From Chitinophaga pinensis (lineage in GTDB: Bacteria > Bacteroidota > Bacteroidia > 2-12-FULL-35-15), in assembly GCA_945879015.1 (NCBI GenBank), contig CAMCUO010000028.1, positions 1 through 35,188 of the forward strand: a stretch of DNA of 35,188 nucleotides, in the 5' to 3' direction. The position numbers and the translations under genes were made by a program. This document shows, in pieces, positions 9,173-18,108 of the stretch (within the stretch, counting starts at the first letter, position 1; each line of letters begins with the position of its first letter). The notes below the pieces were generated by a model that worked only from the letters and a program-made list of their open reading frames with translations, was not told the DNA's origin and ran no database searches.

Positions 9173-9205
9173 GACTTTTGACTTTTAACTTTTTAACTTT
9201 TAAAT
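9168..9205 (+). repeat. Tandem GACTTTT/AACTTTT repeats before rpoC
   Basis: Successive units TTGACTTT, TGACTTTT, AACTTTTT, AACTTTTA fill the spacer upstream of the rpoC start codon. They are imperfect 7-8-base units of the same style as TTGAACTTTGAACTTTC before secE (about 1947-1976). Confidence 0.7.
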
Positions 9206-9217
9206 TAATTTAAAGAC

Positions 9218-12200
9218 ATGGCTTTCAAAAGAGACATCAAATTAAAAAGTAACTTCTCGAAAATTACAATCAGCCTTGCATCTCCAGAAGCAATTTTGGA
9301 GCGTTCAAGTGGTGAAGTTGTAAAACCAGAAACCATTAACTACAGAACATACAAACCGGAAATGGGTGGATTGTTTTGTGAGCGTATTTTTGGACCGGTT
9401 AAAGATTGGGAATGTGCTTGTGGAAAATATAAACGTATCCGTTACAAAGGAATTGTTTGTGACCGTTGCGGTGTTGAAGTAACTGAAAAGAAAGTACGTA
9501 GAGAAAGAATGGGACACATCAATTTAGTTGTGCCTGTTGCTCATATCTGGTATTTCAAATCATTACCAAACAAAATTGGTTATTTATTAGGACTTCCAAC
9601 TAAGAAGTTAGACATGATTATTTATTACGAACGTTATGTTGTAGTAAATGCTGGTGTTAAAGCTGCTGATGGAATTAACTATTTAGATTTTTTATCTGAA
9701 GAAGAATATTTAAATATTTTAGATACACTTCCAAAAGAAAATCAATATTTAGATGATAACGATCCAAATAAATTCATCGCGAAGATGGGTGCTGAATCAT
9801 TGCAAGCACTTTTGAGTCGTGTTGATTTAGATAGTTTGTCATTCGACTTACGTTTAAAAGCAAATACAGAAACATCTCAACAACGTAAAAACGAAGCATT
9901 GAAGCGTTTGCAAGTAGTTGAAAGTTTCCGTCACGCAAATCAAAATGTAGTGAATCGTCCTGAGTGGATGATCGTAAAAATTGTTCCTGTAATTCCACCG
10001 GAATTACGTCCATTGGTTCCATTGGATGGCGGACGTTTTGCAACTTCTGATTTAAATGATTTATACAGACGAGTTATTATTCGTAACAACCGTTTGAAAC
10101 GATTAATCGAAATCAAAGCTCCTGAAGTAATCTTGCGTAACGAAAAACGTATGTTACAAGAAGCAGTGGATTCATTGTTCGATAACTCACGTAAATCAAA
10201 CGCTGTTAAAACTGAATCTAACAGAGCATTAAAATCTTTATCTGATTCATTAAAAGGAAAACAAGGTCGTTTCCGTCAAAACTTACTTGGTAAACGTGTT
10301 GATTATTCTGCACGTTCGGTAATTGTTGTTGGACCAGAATTAAAATTACATGAGTGTGGATTGCCAAAAGATATGGCAGCAGAATTATTCAAACCGTTTA
10401 TCATTCGTAAAATGATTGAGCGTGGTATTGTTAAAACTGTAAAATCTGCAAAGAAAATAGTTGACAAAAAAGAACCTATCGTTTGGGATATTTTGGAAAA
10501 CATTTTAAAAGGACATCCAGTTCTTTTAAACAGAGCTCCGACATTGCACAGATTAGGTATTCAAGCTTTCCAACCAAAATTAATTGAAGGAAAAGCGATT
10601 CAATTGCACCCATTAACTTGTACTGCGTTTAACGCGGATTTTGACGGGGATCAAATGGCGGTTCACGTTCCATTGGGACATGCTGCTATTTTGGAAGCGC
10701 AATTGTTGATGCTTGCTTCTCACAATATCTTGAATCCTGCGAATGGTGCTCCAGTTGCCGTTCCTTCTCAAGACATGGTGCTTGGTCTATACTATATGAC
10801 CAAAGGAAAGAAAACAACAAAAGAAGAAAAAGTAAAAGGTGAAGGATTAACTTTCTATTCTCCTGAAGAAGCGATTATTGCTTATAACGAAAAACGTGTT
10901 GATTTACATGCTTGGGTGAAAGTTCGTTTATCAGTAAAAGAAGGTGATACTTTCTCAAACAAATTAGTTGAAACAACTGTTGGTCGTATCTTGTTTAATC
11001 AAGTTGTTCCAAAAGAAGTTGGTTATATCAACGAATTGTTGACTAAAAAATCTTTACGTGATATTATTGGAAACATTGTTAAGGAAACTGGTATGGCTAA
11101 AACAGCTAAGTTCCTTGATGAAATGAAGACCTTAGGTTTCATGAGTGCATTCCGCGGATGTTTATCTTTTAACTTGGGTGACGTAATCGTTCCTGAAGAC
11201 AAAGGTAAAATGATTGCTGATGCAAACACGCAAATTGATGAAGTGGTTTCAAACTACAACATGGGTTTCATTACCAACAACGAGCGTTACAATCAGGTTA
11301 TTGATATCTGGACACATACAAACTCTCGCATCACTGCGAAAGTATTGAACACATTGACAAACGATCGTCAAGGTTTCAATCCAGTTTATATGATGTTGGA
11401 TTCAGGAGCCCGTGGTTCTAAAGAACAAATTCGTCAGTTAGGTGGAATGCGTGGATTAATGGCGAAACCGCAAAAAGGTGCAGGTGGTGGAGAGATTATT
11501 GAAAATCCAATTATCTCTAACTTTAAAGAAGGTTTATCTATCCTTGAGTATTTTATTTCTACTCACGGTGCTCGTAAAGGTCTTGCCGATACAGCTTTAA
11601 AAACTGCAGATGCGGGATACTTGACAAGACGTTTAGTTGACGTTGCTCAAGATGTTATTATCACAGTTGAAGATTGCGGTACTTTGCGTGGATTGATTGC
11701 AACTCCTTTGAAGAAAAATGATGAGGTGGTTGAATCTTTATACGACAGAATTTTAGGTAGAACTGCTGTACATGATGTATACAATCCTTTAACAGGAGAT
11801 TTAATTATTGGTGCAGGAGAAGAAGTTACTGAAGATTATGCAAAAATAATTTCTGAATCTCCAATTGAATCAGTTGAAATTCGTTCGGTATTAACTTGCG
11901 AAAGTAAGAGCGGAGTTTGTGGAAAATGTTACGGACGTAACTTGGCTACAGGCCGCATGGTTCAAAGAGGTGAGGCAGTAGGTGTTATCGCAGCTCAATC
12001 AATTGGTGAGCCGGGTACACAGTTAACATTGCGTACTTTCCACGTTGGTGGTACAGCATCTAACACTACTACAGCAAGCAAAATTGAAGCAAAATATGAT
12101 GGTATCATCGAAATTGACGAATTAAAAACAGTGAAACGTAAAAATCCTGATGGACAAACCGTTGATGTTGTTATTGGTCGTTCAGCTGAGATGCGCATCA

Positions 12201-13507
12201 TTGATGCAAACACAAAAATTGTTTTAACAACAGGAAATATTCCTTATGGTTCACAAGCTTATGTGAAGCATTTATCGAAAGTTAAAAAAGGCGATTTAAT
12301 CTGTGATTGGGATCCGTATAACGCTGTTATCGTTTCTGAATTCGCAGGTAAAATCGAATTTGATAACGTTGAAGAAGGTATTACTTTCCGTGAAGAGTCC
12401 GATGAACAAACAGGCTTTAAAGAAAAAGTTATTGTTGAGAGTCGTGATAAATCTAAGAACCCTTCTATCAAGATTGTTGTTAGTAAAGAAACATTACGTA
12501 CTTATAACATTCCAGTAGGAGCACATATCATTGTTGGTGATGCAGCGAAAATTGAAGCAGGACAAATTCTTGTTAAGATTCCTCGTTCATCTGGTAAAAC
12601 AGGTGATATCACAGGTGGTTTACCTCGTGTAACTGAATTGTTCGAAGCACGTAATCCAAGTAACCCGGCTGTGGTTTCTGAAATTGATGGTATCGTTTCT
12701 TTCGGTAAGATTAAACGTGGTAACCGTGAGGTGCATGTTGAATCTCGTACTAGTGAAAAGAAAACTTACCTTGTTCAATTATCGAAACACATCCTTGTTC
12801 AAGAAAATGATTTCATCAAAGCTGGTGAACCATTATCTGATGGGGCAATCACGCCAAGCGATATCCTTGCTATAAAAGGACCAACTGCTGTTCAAGAGTA
12901 TTTGGTAAATGAGGTACAAGAAGTTTACCGTTTACAAGGTGTGAAAATTAACGATAAACATTTCGAAGTAATTGTTCGTCAGATGATGCGTAAAGTTGAT
13001 ATCAGTGAAGCTGGAGATACAATCTTCTTAGAAAAACAATTGGTGAACAAATCAGAGTTCATGAAAGAGAACGATAACTTATATGCTAAAGTTCTTATTC
13101 TTGAGCCAGGTGATTCAACCTTATACAAAGCTGGTCAAATTATCAGTGCACGTAAATTGAGAGATGAAAATTCTTCATTGAAACGCAGAGATATGAAAAT
13201 CATCGAAGCTCGTGAAGCAGTTCCTGCTACATCAAGCCAAGTGTTACAAGGTATCACACGTGCATCATTGCAAACTAACAGTTTCATGAGTGCTGCATCG
13301 TTCCAGGAAACAACAAAAGTTCTGAACGAAGCTGCAGTAAGCGGAAAAGTAGATTACTTATTAGGATTAAAAGAAAACGTAATTGTTGGACATTTAATTC
13401 CTGCAGGTACCGGCTTAAGAGCTTACGACAAAATGATTGTTGGTTCACAAGAAGAGTACGATCGTTTATTAGCTTCTAAAAAAGAAGCATTAGAAGAAGA
13501 AGCGTAA
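9218..13507 (+). CDS. rpoC: DNA-directed RNA polymerase subunit beta'
   Basis: This is the beta' subunit with the active-site magnesium centre, 1429 residues. An N-terminal zinc-binding domain carries [20 protein letters not shown] (about residues 66-85). The catalytic motif NADFDGDQM is near residue 472. The bridge/trigger region contains [21 protein letters not shown] second cysteine cluster [19 protein letters not shown] is near residues 895-913, followed by [19 protein letters not shown]. The C-terminus is Glu-rich (ALEEEA). The gene is intact and in its usual place after rpoB; a terminator follows it before the DUF3467 gene. Confidence 0.98.
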   Translation: MAFKRDIKLKSNFSKITISLASPEAILERSSGEVVKPETINYRTYKPEMGGLFCERIFGPVKDWECACGKYKRIRYKGIVCDRCGVEVTEKKVRRERMGHINLVVPVAHIWYFKSLPNKIGYLLGLPTKKLDMIIYYERYVVVNAGVKAADGINYLDFLSEEEYLNILDTLPKENQYLDDNDPNKFIAKMGAESLQALLSRVDLDSLSFDLRLKANTETSQQRKNEALKRLQVVESFRHANQNVVNRPEWMIVKIVPVIPPELRPLVPLDGGRFATSDLNDLYRRVIIRNNRLKRLIEIKAPEVILRNEKRMLQEAVDSLFDNSRKSNAVKTESNRALKSLSDSLKGKQGRFRQNLLGKRVDYSARSVIVVGPELKLHECGLPKDMAAELFKPFIIRKMIERGIVKTVKSAKKIVDKKEPIVWDILENILKGHPVLLNRAPTLHRLGIQAFQPKLIEGKAIQLHPLTCTAFNADFDGDQMAVHVPLGHAAILEAQLLMLASHNILNPANGAPVAVPSQDMVLGLYYMTKGKKTTKEEKVKGEGLTFYSPEEAIIAYNEKRVDLHAWVKVRLSVKEGDTFSNKLVETTVGRILFNQVVPKEVGYINELLTKKSLRDIIGNIVKETGMAKTAKFLDEMKTLGFMSAFRGCLSFNLGDVIVPEDKGKMIADANTQIDEVVSNYNMGFITNNERYNQVIDIWTHTNSRITAKVLNTLTNDRQGFNPVYMMLDSGARGSKEQIRQLGGMRGLMAKPQKGAGGGEIIENPIISNFKEGLSILEYFISTHGARKGLADTALKTADAGYLTRRLVDVAQDVIITVEDCGTLRGLIATPLKKNDEVVESLYDRILGRTAVHDVYNPLTGDLIIGAGEEVTEDYAKIISESPIESVEIRSVLTCESKSGVCGKCYGRNLATGRMVQRGEAVGVIAAQSIGEPGTQLTLRTFHVGGTASNTTTASKIEAKYDGIIEIDELKTVKRKNPDGQTVDVVIGRSAEMRIIDANTKIVLTTGNIPYGSQAYVKHLSKVKKGDLICDWDPYNAVIVSEFAGKIEFDNVEEGITFREESDEQTGFKEKVIVESRDKSKNPSIKIVVSKETLRTYNIPVGAHIIVGDAAKIEAGQILVKIPRSSGKTGDITGGLPRVTELFEARNPSNPAVVSEIDGIVSFGKIKRGNREVHVESRTSEKKTYLVQLSKHILVQENDFIKAGEPLSDGAITPSDILAIKGPTAVQEYLVNEVQEVYRLQGVKINDKHFEVIVRQMMRKVDISEAGDTIFLEKQLVNKSEFMKENDNLYAKVLILEPGDSTLYKAGQIISARKLRDENSSLKRRDMKIIEAREAVPATSSQVLQGITRASLQTNSFMSAASFQETTKVLNEAAVSGKVDYLLGLKENVIVGHLIPAGTGLRAYDKMIVGSQEEYDRLLASKKEALEEEA

Positions 13508-13563
13508 TACGAATAACGAATCGTACGAATGTTACGAATCTAAACGTGTTAAAGCGATAAATA

Positions 13564-13598
13564 AAAAGAGGGACAGCAGAAATGTTTGTCCCTCTTTT
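13564..13598 (+). terminator. Intrinsic terminator after rpoC
   Basis: AAAAGAGGGACA (13564-13575) pairs perfectly with TGTCCCTCTTTT (13587-13598): a 12-bp stem with an 11-nt loop, whose 3' arm ends in four T. It lies between rpoC and the DUF3467 gene, so the latter is probably transcribed by readthrough or from its own promoter. Confidence 0.85.
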
Positions 13599-13628
13599 AC
13601 TAGAAATAAATAATTATTAAAAATAATC

Positions 13629-13943
13629 ATGGAAGAGCAAAATCAAAATAATCAATTGAATATTGAGTTGAGCGAAGAAATCGCAGAAGGAATTTATTCT
13701 AACCTTGCAATCATAACTCATTCGAATTCGGAATTCGTAATCGACTTTGTAAGAATGATGCCAGGCATCCCAAAAGCAAAAGTAAAATCGCGAATTGTAT
13801 TAACGCCACAACATGCTAAACGTTTAATGAAAGCCTTGAAAGAAAATATTTCAAAGTTTGAACAAACACACGGTGCGATTAAGGATACGGATATGCCAAA
13901 TGTATTGCCAATGAATTTTGGTGGGCCAACGGCACAAGCGTAA
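13629..13943 (+). CDS. DUF3467 domain-containing protein
   Basis: This 104-residue cytoplasmic protein has no signal peptide or membrane segment. The core SNLAIITHSNSEFVIDFVRM, then the basic segment KAKVKSRIVLTPQHAKRLMKALKENI, fits the DUF3467 family. In Bacteroidota members of this family are commonly found just downstream of rpoC, and this gene lies 121 bp after it. The function is unknown to me. The conserved position suggests a link to transcription or to control of the rpo operon, but the sequence does not prove it. Confidence 0.85.
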   Translation: MEEQNQNNQLNIELSEEIAEGIYSNLAIITHSNSEFVIDFVRMMPGIPKAKVKSRIVLTPQHAKRLMKALKENISKFEQTHGAIKDTDMPNVLPMNFGGPTAQA

Positions 13944-13951
13944 GGACGTTT

Positions 13952-14044
13952 GAAGGTTAAAAAGTTGTAAGGTTGAAAGGTTGTGGATTATCTTAGCTGA
14001 ATTTATTGTCGTTTGCTAAACAACATTAAAACTTTTTAACCTTC
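13952..14044. repeat. Inverted repeat after the DUF3467 gene
   Basis: GAAGGTTAAAAAGTT (13952-13966) is exactly complementary to AACTTTTTAACCTTC (14030-14044), with 63 bases between. The flanks carry more AAGTTG/AACTTT units. A T5 run follows at about 14060. It could act as a terminator of the rpo region or be an inverted pair of a dispersed intergenic repeat. The rest of the 210-bp gap up to 14153 holds only A+T-rich sequence and a possible -7 box TAAATTAG at 14125-14132. Confidence 0.6.
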
Positions 14045-14153
14045 CAACTTTGCAACTGTTTTTGCCAGTAATGTTTGTTATTAACCACTCATCATAAATT
14101 TAAGAATAAAGCTTTTTTTGAACGTAAATTAGTAAAAACAAAATCTCTCAAAA

Positions 14154-15311
14154 ATGAATATTAAAAAACAAATTATTCTTGGATTGGCTCTTATTGTAGC
14201 TGATTTAGTTGTTGCACAAACGTTATCAAACAAAAAAGATGGTAATTATAAATTCACTGTTGTGAAAAATTTAGATGCAACAGAAGTTCAGAATCAAGCA
14301 CAGTCAAGTACTTGTTGGTCGTTTTCATCTCTTTCGTTTTTCGAATCGGAAATGATCCGTATGGGAAAACCGAAAGTGAATTTATCTGAAATGTATATTG
14401 TGCGAAATGCATACATGGCTAAAGCTGATAAATATGTTCGTATGCATGGTTTAATTAATTTCGGACCGGGTGGAGCATTTCACGATGCTGCTTATGTAAT
14501 TAAAAATTTTGGTCTTATTCCTCAGGCTGCATATTTGGGTTTAGTAAATGGTGATAAAGAAATTAATCACAACGAAATGGATGCTATGTTAAAAGCACAA
14601 TTAGATGTTGTTGTGAAGGCAAATAAAATTTCTAATGGTGGTTGGTCAAAAGCTATCAATTCAACTTTAGATGCGTATTTAGGAAAAGCTCCTGAAACAT
14701 TTGACTACATGGGAAAATCATACAATCCAAAAACATTTGCGACTTCTTTAGGATTAAATATGGATAGTTATATTGAGATTTCTTCTTTTACTCATCATCC
14801 ATTTTATACAAAGTTTGCAATTGAAATACAAGACAATTGGGCTTGGGATCAAGTGTACAACCTTCCATTAAACGAAATGATGGATGTAATTGATAATGCA
14901 ATTATGAACGGATATTCCGTTGCTTGGGGTGCTGATGTTAGTGAAAAAGGTTTCTCTTTCAAAAATGGTGTAGCTGTTGTTCCTGATTTAGATTGGAACG
15001 ATATTAAAAAAGAAAAAATTGATTCAGTGATTTTGAATCCTGGAAAGCAAATGGATATAACACAAGCTATCCGTCAGACAGCATTTGATAACTACGAAAC
15101 ACAAGATGATCACGGAATGCATATTGTTGGGATTGTAAAAGATCAAAACGGAACCAAATATTATGTAATAAAAAATTCATGGGGAATTAAAAATAACGAT
15201 TGCGATGGATATTTTTATGCATCAGAAGCATTTGTAAAATACAAAACTACTAGCATCATGGTTCATAAAGATGGAGTTAAGAAGGAGATTTCGAAGAAAC
15301 TTGGATTATAG
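14154..15311 (+). CDS. Exported C1B (bleomycin hydrolase/PepC-type) cysteine peptidase
   Basis: This is a papain-fold peptidase of the bleomycin hydrolase family, 385 residues. The N-terminus has a basic start and a hydrophobic stretch ending VVAQ (residues 1-22), a likely signal peptide, so it probably acts in the periplasm or outside the cell. The catalytic residues are all visible: oxyanion Gln48 and Cys54 in QAQSSTCWSF, His320 in DDHGMHIVG and Asn341 in IKNSWG. The family includes aminopeptidases. A conventional cytoplasmic PepC would lack the signal peptide. The gene stands alone and converges on the SPOR gene across a bidirectional terminator. Confidence 0.9.
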   Translation: MNIKKQIILGLALIVADLVVAQTLSNKKDGNYKFTVVKNLDATEVQNQAQSSTCWSFSSLSFFESEMIRMGKPKVNLSEMYIVRNAYMAKADKYVRMHGLINFGPGGAFHDAAYVIKNFGLIPQAAYLGLVNGDKEINHNEMDAMLKAQLDVVVKANKISNGGWSKAINSTLDAYLGKAPETFDYMGKSYNPKTFATSLGLNMDSYIEISSFTHHPFYTKFAIEIQDNWAWDQVYNLPLNEMMDVIDNAIMNGYSVAWGADVSEKGFSFKNGVAVVPDLDWNDIKKEKIDSVILNPGKQMDITQAIRQTAFDNYETQDDHGMHIVGIVKDQNGTKYYVIKNSWGIKNNDCDGYFYASEAFVKYKTTSIMVHKDGVKKEISKKLGL

Positions 15312-15321
15312 TTCTGATAGG

Positions 15322-15443
15322 TTTGCCGCAAAGGCGCTAAGACACAAAGAAAAAGTCCTGCAAAATGCAGGACTTTTTTATGTTAAAGAAATTGTAAGAA
15401 ATATTTTTAAAAACTCTGCGCCTTCGCGCCTTTGTGGCAGAAA
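15322..15443. repeat. CCGCAAAGGCGC-type inverted repeat pair
   Basis: TTTGCCGCAAAGGCGCTAAG (from 15322, continuing to 15349) is matched in inverted, imperfect form by 15413-15443 (CTCTGCGCCTTCGCGCCTTT, continuing GTGGCAGAAA). The two arms bracket a strong terminator. They resemble the repeats around the GxxExxY gene (19327-20097), starting with the same (C)CGCA(A/G)AG core, but there is no gene inside. Confidence 0.65.
15350..15379. terminator. Bidirectional terminator between convergent genes
   Basis: AAAAAGTCCTGC (15350-15361) pairs perfectly with GCAGGACTTTTT (15367-15378), a 12-bp stem with a 5-nt loop. T runs occur on both strands. It can end transcription of the C1 peptidase (+) and of the SPOR gene (-). 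Confidence 0.88.
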
Positions 15444-15460
15444 TATTACGAAGCAATATG

Positions 15461-16318
15461 TTATTTAACAATTTTCCCATTCTCAAAAGAAACAATAAAA
15501 GCACCTTGAAAACCTTTCTCAATCATTTCCTTTTTACGTTTTAATGCTTCTTCGTAAGTGGAATAGTTTCCGCTAAAATATTTTGTCATTCCATTGTCCA
15601 TAACCAAAGTTGTAAGTTCTGGAACACCATCAATTTTTGGTTTTGCAGAAAATGCTCCTATTTGTACGCGATACATTTTTCCAGTAGAAGAAGGTAATGC
15701 ACTTGTAGGAATTTTTGAAAAGATTGCCGATTGAGTTGGACTGGCAGCATTTGTTGTTGGTGCTTTTTTCTGTTCTGCTGGTGGATTTGTTTTGACAGGG
15801 TTTGTAGTTGTTACAGGTGTTGTTGTAACAAGAGCAGTTTTTACAGGTTGATTGCTGGTTGTAGGGTTTGTACTTGGAATTACTTTTTGTACAGGAGGAG
15901 TTGCTGTTCCAATAATAATAGATGTGGCAGGAAAATCAAATGTTTTTCGTTCGTTATTAGTGATGTACGAAATTTTGGCTGGTAATGTTTTTGTTCCATA
16001 TACTCCACTATTTACTGTTACTTTATAACTTATTGTAAATGTTTCATCCATTGGAGGAGCTATCCAAATAATTTTTGCTCCGCCATCAGCAAATGTAAAT
16101 GTTCCATTCTGACTTTCTATTTCAGTTGCCGTTAATCCTTCAGAAATTTCCTGAAAAAATTTCATAAAATCACGATTTTTTCCTTTGTTGATTATTGTTT
16201 CAACTATAAAATCGGTTCCAGGTAAAGCGTTTGTGGGAATCTTTTGGCTTGCAGTAATATCTTGCCCAAAAGAAACATTTGTTAAAAAGAAAAATAAAAT
16301 AAAATAATATTTGTACAT
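15461..16318 (-). CDS. Secreted SPOR-domain protein
   Basis: The ATG at 16318 gives 285 residues starting MYKYYFILFFFLTNVSFGQ, a clear signal peptide. A TTG further upstream at 16345 is rejected, as it lies inside a -7-like box. Domains in order: a beta-rich region (about 20-140) with FIVETIINKGK and FTISYKVTVNSGVYG; a Thr/Pro/Asn-rich linker (about 150-205); and a C-terminal SPOR domain (about 210-285) with YRVQIGAFSAK and YSTYEEALKRKKEM. SPOR domains bind glycan strands lacking stem peptides at division sites. The first region resembles bacterial surface/DUF11-like folds; that assignment is tentative. Confidence 0.85.
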   Translation of the reverse strand: MYKYYFILFFFLTNVSFGQDITASQKIPTNALPGTDFIVETIINKGKNRDFMKFFQEISEGLTATEIESQNGTFTFADGGAKIIWIAPPMDETFTISYKVTVNSGVYGTKTLPAKISYITNNERKTFDFPATSIIIGTATPPVQKVIPSTNPTTSNQPVKTALVTTTPVTTTNPVKTNPPAEQKKAPTTNAASPTQSAIFSKIPTSALPSSTGKMYRVQIGAFSAKPKIDGVPELTTLVMDNGMTKYFSGNYSTYEEALKRKKEMIEKGFQGAFIVSFENGKIVK

Positions 16319-16342
16319 ATATTGTAGGTTCTTAACTAGAAT

Positions 16343-16350
16343 CAAATGTA
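16343..16350 (-). promoter_or_regulatory. Candidate -7 box of the SPOR gene
   Basis: On the minus strand the sequence reads TACATTTG, a full match to the Bacteroidota -7 consensus TAnnTTTG, placing the transcript start about 20 nt before the ATG at 16318. The -33 TTTG is not well conserved. Confidence 0.5.
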
Positions 16351-16424
16351 AGAAAAATACTTAATTTGGTCGCCATAAATCGAGCCAAGCACTGCAATTT
16401 TAAAAATACACAGCTAATAGTTAG

Positions 16425-16598
16425 GCTAGAACAAGCCAGAGCCTTAATTCTCAAGAGTCAGGGCTTGTGTTAAACGCTGATTTTGGCAAGGGCAAATTAG
16501 CTACAAAAAATGCCATTGATCACATTGGCTGTGATAAAGTAGTAATTGATAAGGGAAATAAAGCCTGGAAGAAAAGTATGAAGGAGTACTTGAAGTAA
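16425..16598 (+). pseudogene. Remnant of an unrecognised gene (C-terminal end)
   Basis: There is an open frame of 57 codons to TAA at 16596-16598, with no good start codon. The last 40 codons (16476-16595) read like genuine protein: GKGKLATKNAIDHIGCDKV, then IDKGNKAWKKSMKEYLK. Codon use and composition are protein-like, whereas the upstream part is interrupted by a stop at 16422-16424. I do not recognise the family. It is probably the tail of a gene whose 5' part has been lost. The rest of the 16346-16791 gap holds a decayed dispersed repeat and a CGTCACCCTGAGCG-type repeat fragment near 16748. Confidence 0.45.
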
Positions 16599-16608
16599 AT
16601 TCCGGAGC

Positions 16609-16722
16609 ATTCATTGCGAGTCCCGCATTTTTGCGGGATGTGGCAATCTTTCATGATGAGGAGAATAGCCACCATTGGTGAGAGATTGAGTGTCTGCTTC
16701 AACGCAGAATGCTCGAAATGAC
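16609..16722 (+). repeat. Dispersed GTCATTGCGAG repeat, decayed copy
   Basis: It shares CATTGCGAGTCCCGC, a T-rich loop and GCGGGATGTGGCAATCT with the two better copies at 24691-24787 and 27962-28055. The right half has diverged and ends CTCGAAATGAC instead of CTCGCAATGAC. It retains the internal TCCCGC/GCGGGA hairpin. Confidence 0.75.
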
Positions 16723-16791
16723 AAATAAATACGAGTATTAATTTATCCGTCACCCTGAGCGTAAATGAATGGGTAAGGAAACGAAATCATT

Positions 16792-17163
16792 ATGTCAACC
16801 AAAACTAAAATATCAACTCAGTCTGAAACAGAAGTCCAAACCGAAACCATGGTTGCGGAGGAGGGGCAAACTATTGTCCATTGTATCTGCAATCAAGATG
16901 CATTTTACAGAATTTGGCCTAGTACTTTTTTAATTGAGCATGGAACAGGAAAAGAAGCGAGATTGATTACTGCTTTTAATGTTACGTTTTATCCGCAATG
17001 GACTGCAAAAACTCCCGGACAAAAATTTACATTAATTTTTGAAGGATTAAGTAAAGAATGTGTGGTATTTGATTTAAGAGAAATTATTCCACAGGAAGGT
17101 GGCTTTGAAGTGAATGCGATTTTGAGGAATAAAACGGATGTTTATACGGTTTGGATTGATTAA
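16792..17163 (+). CDS. Hypothetical protein
   Basis: This 123-residue protein is unrecognised. It has no signal peptide or membrane segment. The first 25 residues are Thr/Gln/Glu-rich and probably disordered; the remainder (VHCICNQDAFYRIWPSTFLI … ITAFNVTFYPQW … FTLIFEGLSKECVVFDLREI) looks like a compact beta-rich domain with two Cys near residues 31-33. It ends convergently with the polymerase IV remnant, the two stop codons sharing the palindrome TTAA at 17160-17163. The coherent composition suggests a real gene. Confidence 0.7.
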   Translation: MSTKTKISTQSETEVQTETMVAEEGQTIVHCICNQDAFYRIWPSTFLIEHGTGKEARLITAFNVTFYPQWTAKTPGQKFTLIFEGLSKECVVFDLREIIPQEGGFEVNAILRNKTDVYTVWID

Positions 17164-17825
17164 AACAACTCTAATTGCCATTCATTTTTCTTCTTCACAA
17201 CTCTCTCCTTAATCTCTCCGAAATTTGAAAGTGAAATTCCCAATAGTCTAATCTTCTTATTTTCTAAATCAGTTTTTGTAAGCAATTCTTTCACTGTGTT
17301 TATAATTGTTTCAAAGTCGTTAATCGCTTTGTTGAAGGAGTAATTACGGGTAATCTGCTGAAAATTATGATATTTTATTTTTAAGGTAACCGTTCTTCCT
17401 TTTAAATTGTATTTCTGTAAACGAATTACAACTACTTCTGCAATTTTATCCAATTCTTCATTCATGGCTTCAACGGTTGTCAAGTCTTCCGCAAAAGTAT
17501 CTTCTGCTCCTAATGATTTCGATTCTTTATGTGGCTGAACAGTTCTATTATCAATTCCTCTTACAATTTTATAATAAAATCTTCCTGGCTTACCAAATGA
17601 GCGGATAAGTTCTTCTTCCGTCATTTTTTTTAAATCAATCCCTTTGTGAATTCCCATTCCTTTCATTTTATCAGCTGTCACTTTTCCAACACCAAAGAAT
17701 TTTTCTACAGGAAGTTTTTCCATAAACTCCTCAATCTTCTCAGGAGCAATAAAAGTCAAACCATCAGGCTTGTTCATGTCGGAAGCAATCTTAGCTACAA
17801 ACTTATTGCTGGAAACTCCTGTCAC
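17160..17825 (-). pseudogene. dinB: DNA polymerase IV, C-terminal part only (dinB remnant)
   Basis: The 221-residue frame matches the C-terminal two thirds of Y-family polymerase IV. It starts TGVSSNKFVAKIASDMNKPD, the end of the palm, then covers the thumb (KFFGVGKVTADKMKGMGI, a helix-hairpin-helix) and the little finger (SLGAEDTFAEDL … VTLKIKYHNF). It ends in EWQLELF, a typical beta-clamp binding motif. The first ~140 residues of a normal ~360-residue protein, with the catalytic Asp/Glu residues, are missing. Upstream sequence runs straight into a broken acetyltransferase gene, so this is a deletion derivative. A GTG start at 17825 is possible, but the product could not polymerise DNA. Confidence 0.9.
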
Positions 17826-18061
17826 CAGCCAATAAATTCATTGTTGGATTTTTAATGAACCGCCCAGCGACCCATTTTATTTTTGTATTGAGGAAAGATG
17901 ATGTCAGCCAAAATGCGTTTGGCTTCTTCTAAATTTTTCACTGGTCCGCCACCAGTATATCTAATAACATTTGGGTTATTATTTATATCAATCAGTAATT
18001 GCGCATCTTCAATGGTGAATTCCTTTAAATTGAGTCGGGGAGTTTCTAAAATGTTATTCAT
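17826..18061 (-). pseudogene. GNAT acetyltransferase, N-terminal half only
   Basis: The frame starts at ATG 18061: MNNILETPRLNLKEFTIED…, the N-terminus of RimJ/RimL-like GNAT acetyltransferases. It reads to GRWAVH and then meets TAA at 17854-17852. Beyond the stop the same frame still codes for KSNNEFIGW, family-like sequence, before running into polymerase IV sequence. Homologues are ~170-180 residues; the acetyl-CoA binding C-terminal half is absent. Both an internal stop and a 3' deletion mark it as a pseudogene. Confidence 0.82.
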
Positions 18062-18070
18062 ATGAGGTGT

Positions 18071-18099
18071 AAAAAAAACCCCCGCGATTTGCGAGGGTT
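18071..18099 (-). terminator. Intrinsic terminator of the Spy-like gene
   Basis: On the minus strand AACCCTCGC, a 5-nt loop and GCGGGGGTT form a 9-bp stem with one mismatch, followed by a run of T (the eight A at 18071-18078 on the + strand). It lies directly after the stop codon of the gene at 18109-18465. Confidence 0.85.
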
Positions 18100-18108
18100 C
18101 TCTTTGTG

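Noticed and set aside
15271..15468. Open frame of 65 codons on the + strand after the C1 peptidase
   Set aside because: It overlaps the end of the peptidase gene, a terminator hairpin and a repeat pair; the product is arginine-rich and shows no coding character.
16319..16345. TTG start for the SPOR protein
   Set aside because: The TTG is part of a TACATTTG -7-like box and the ATG at 16318 begins directly with a signal peptide.
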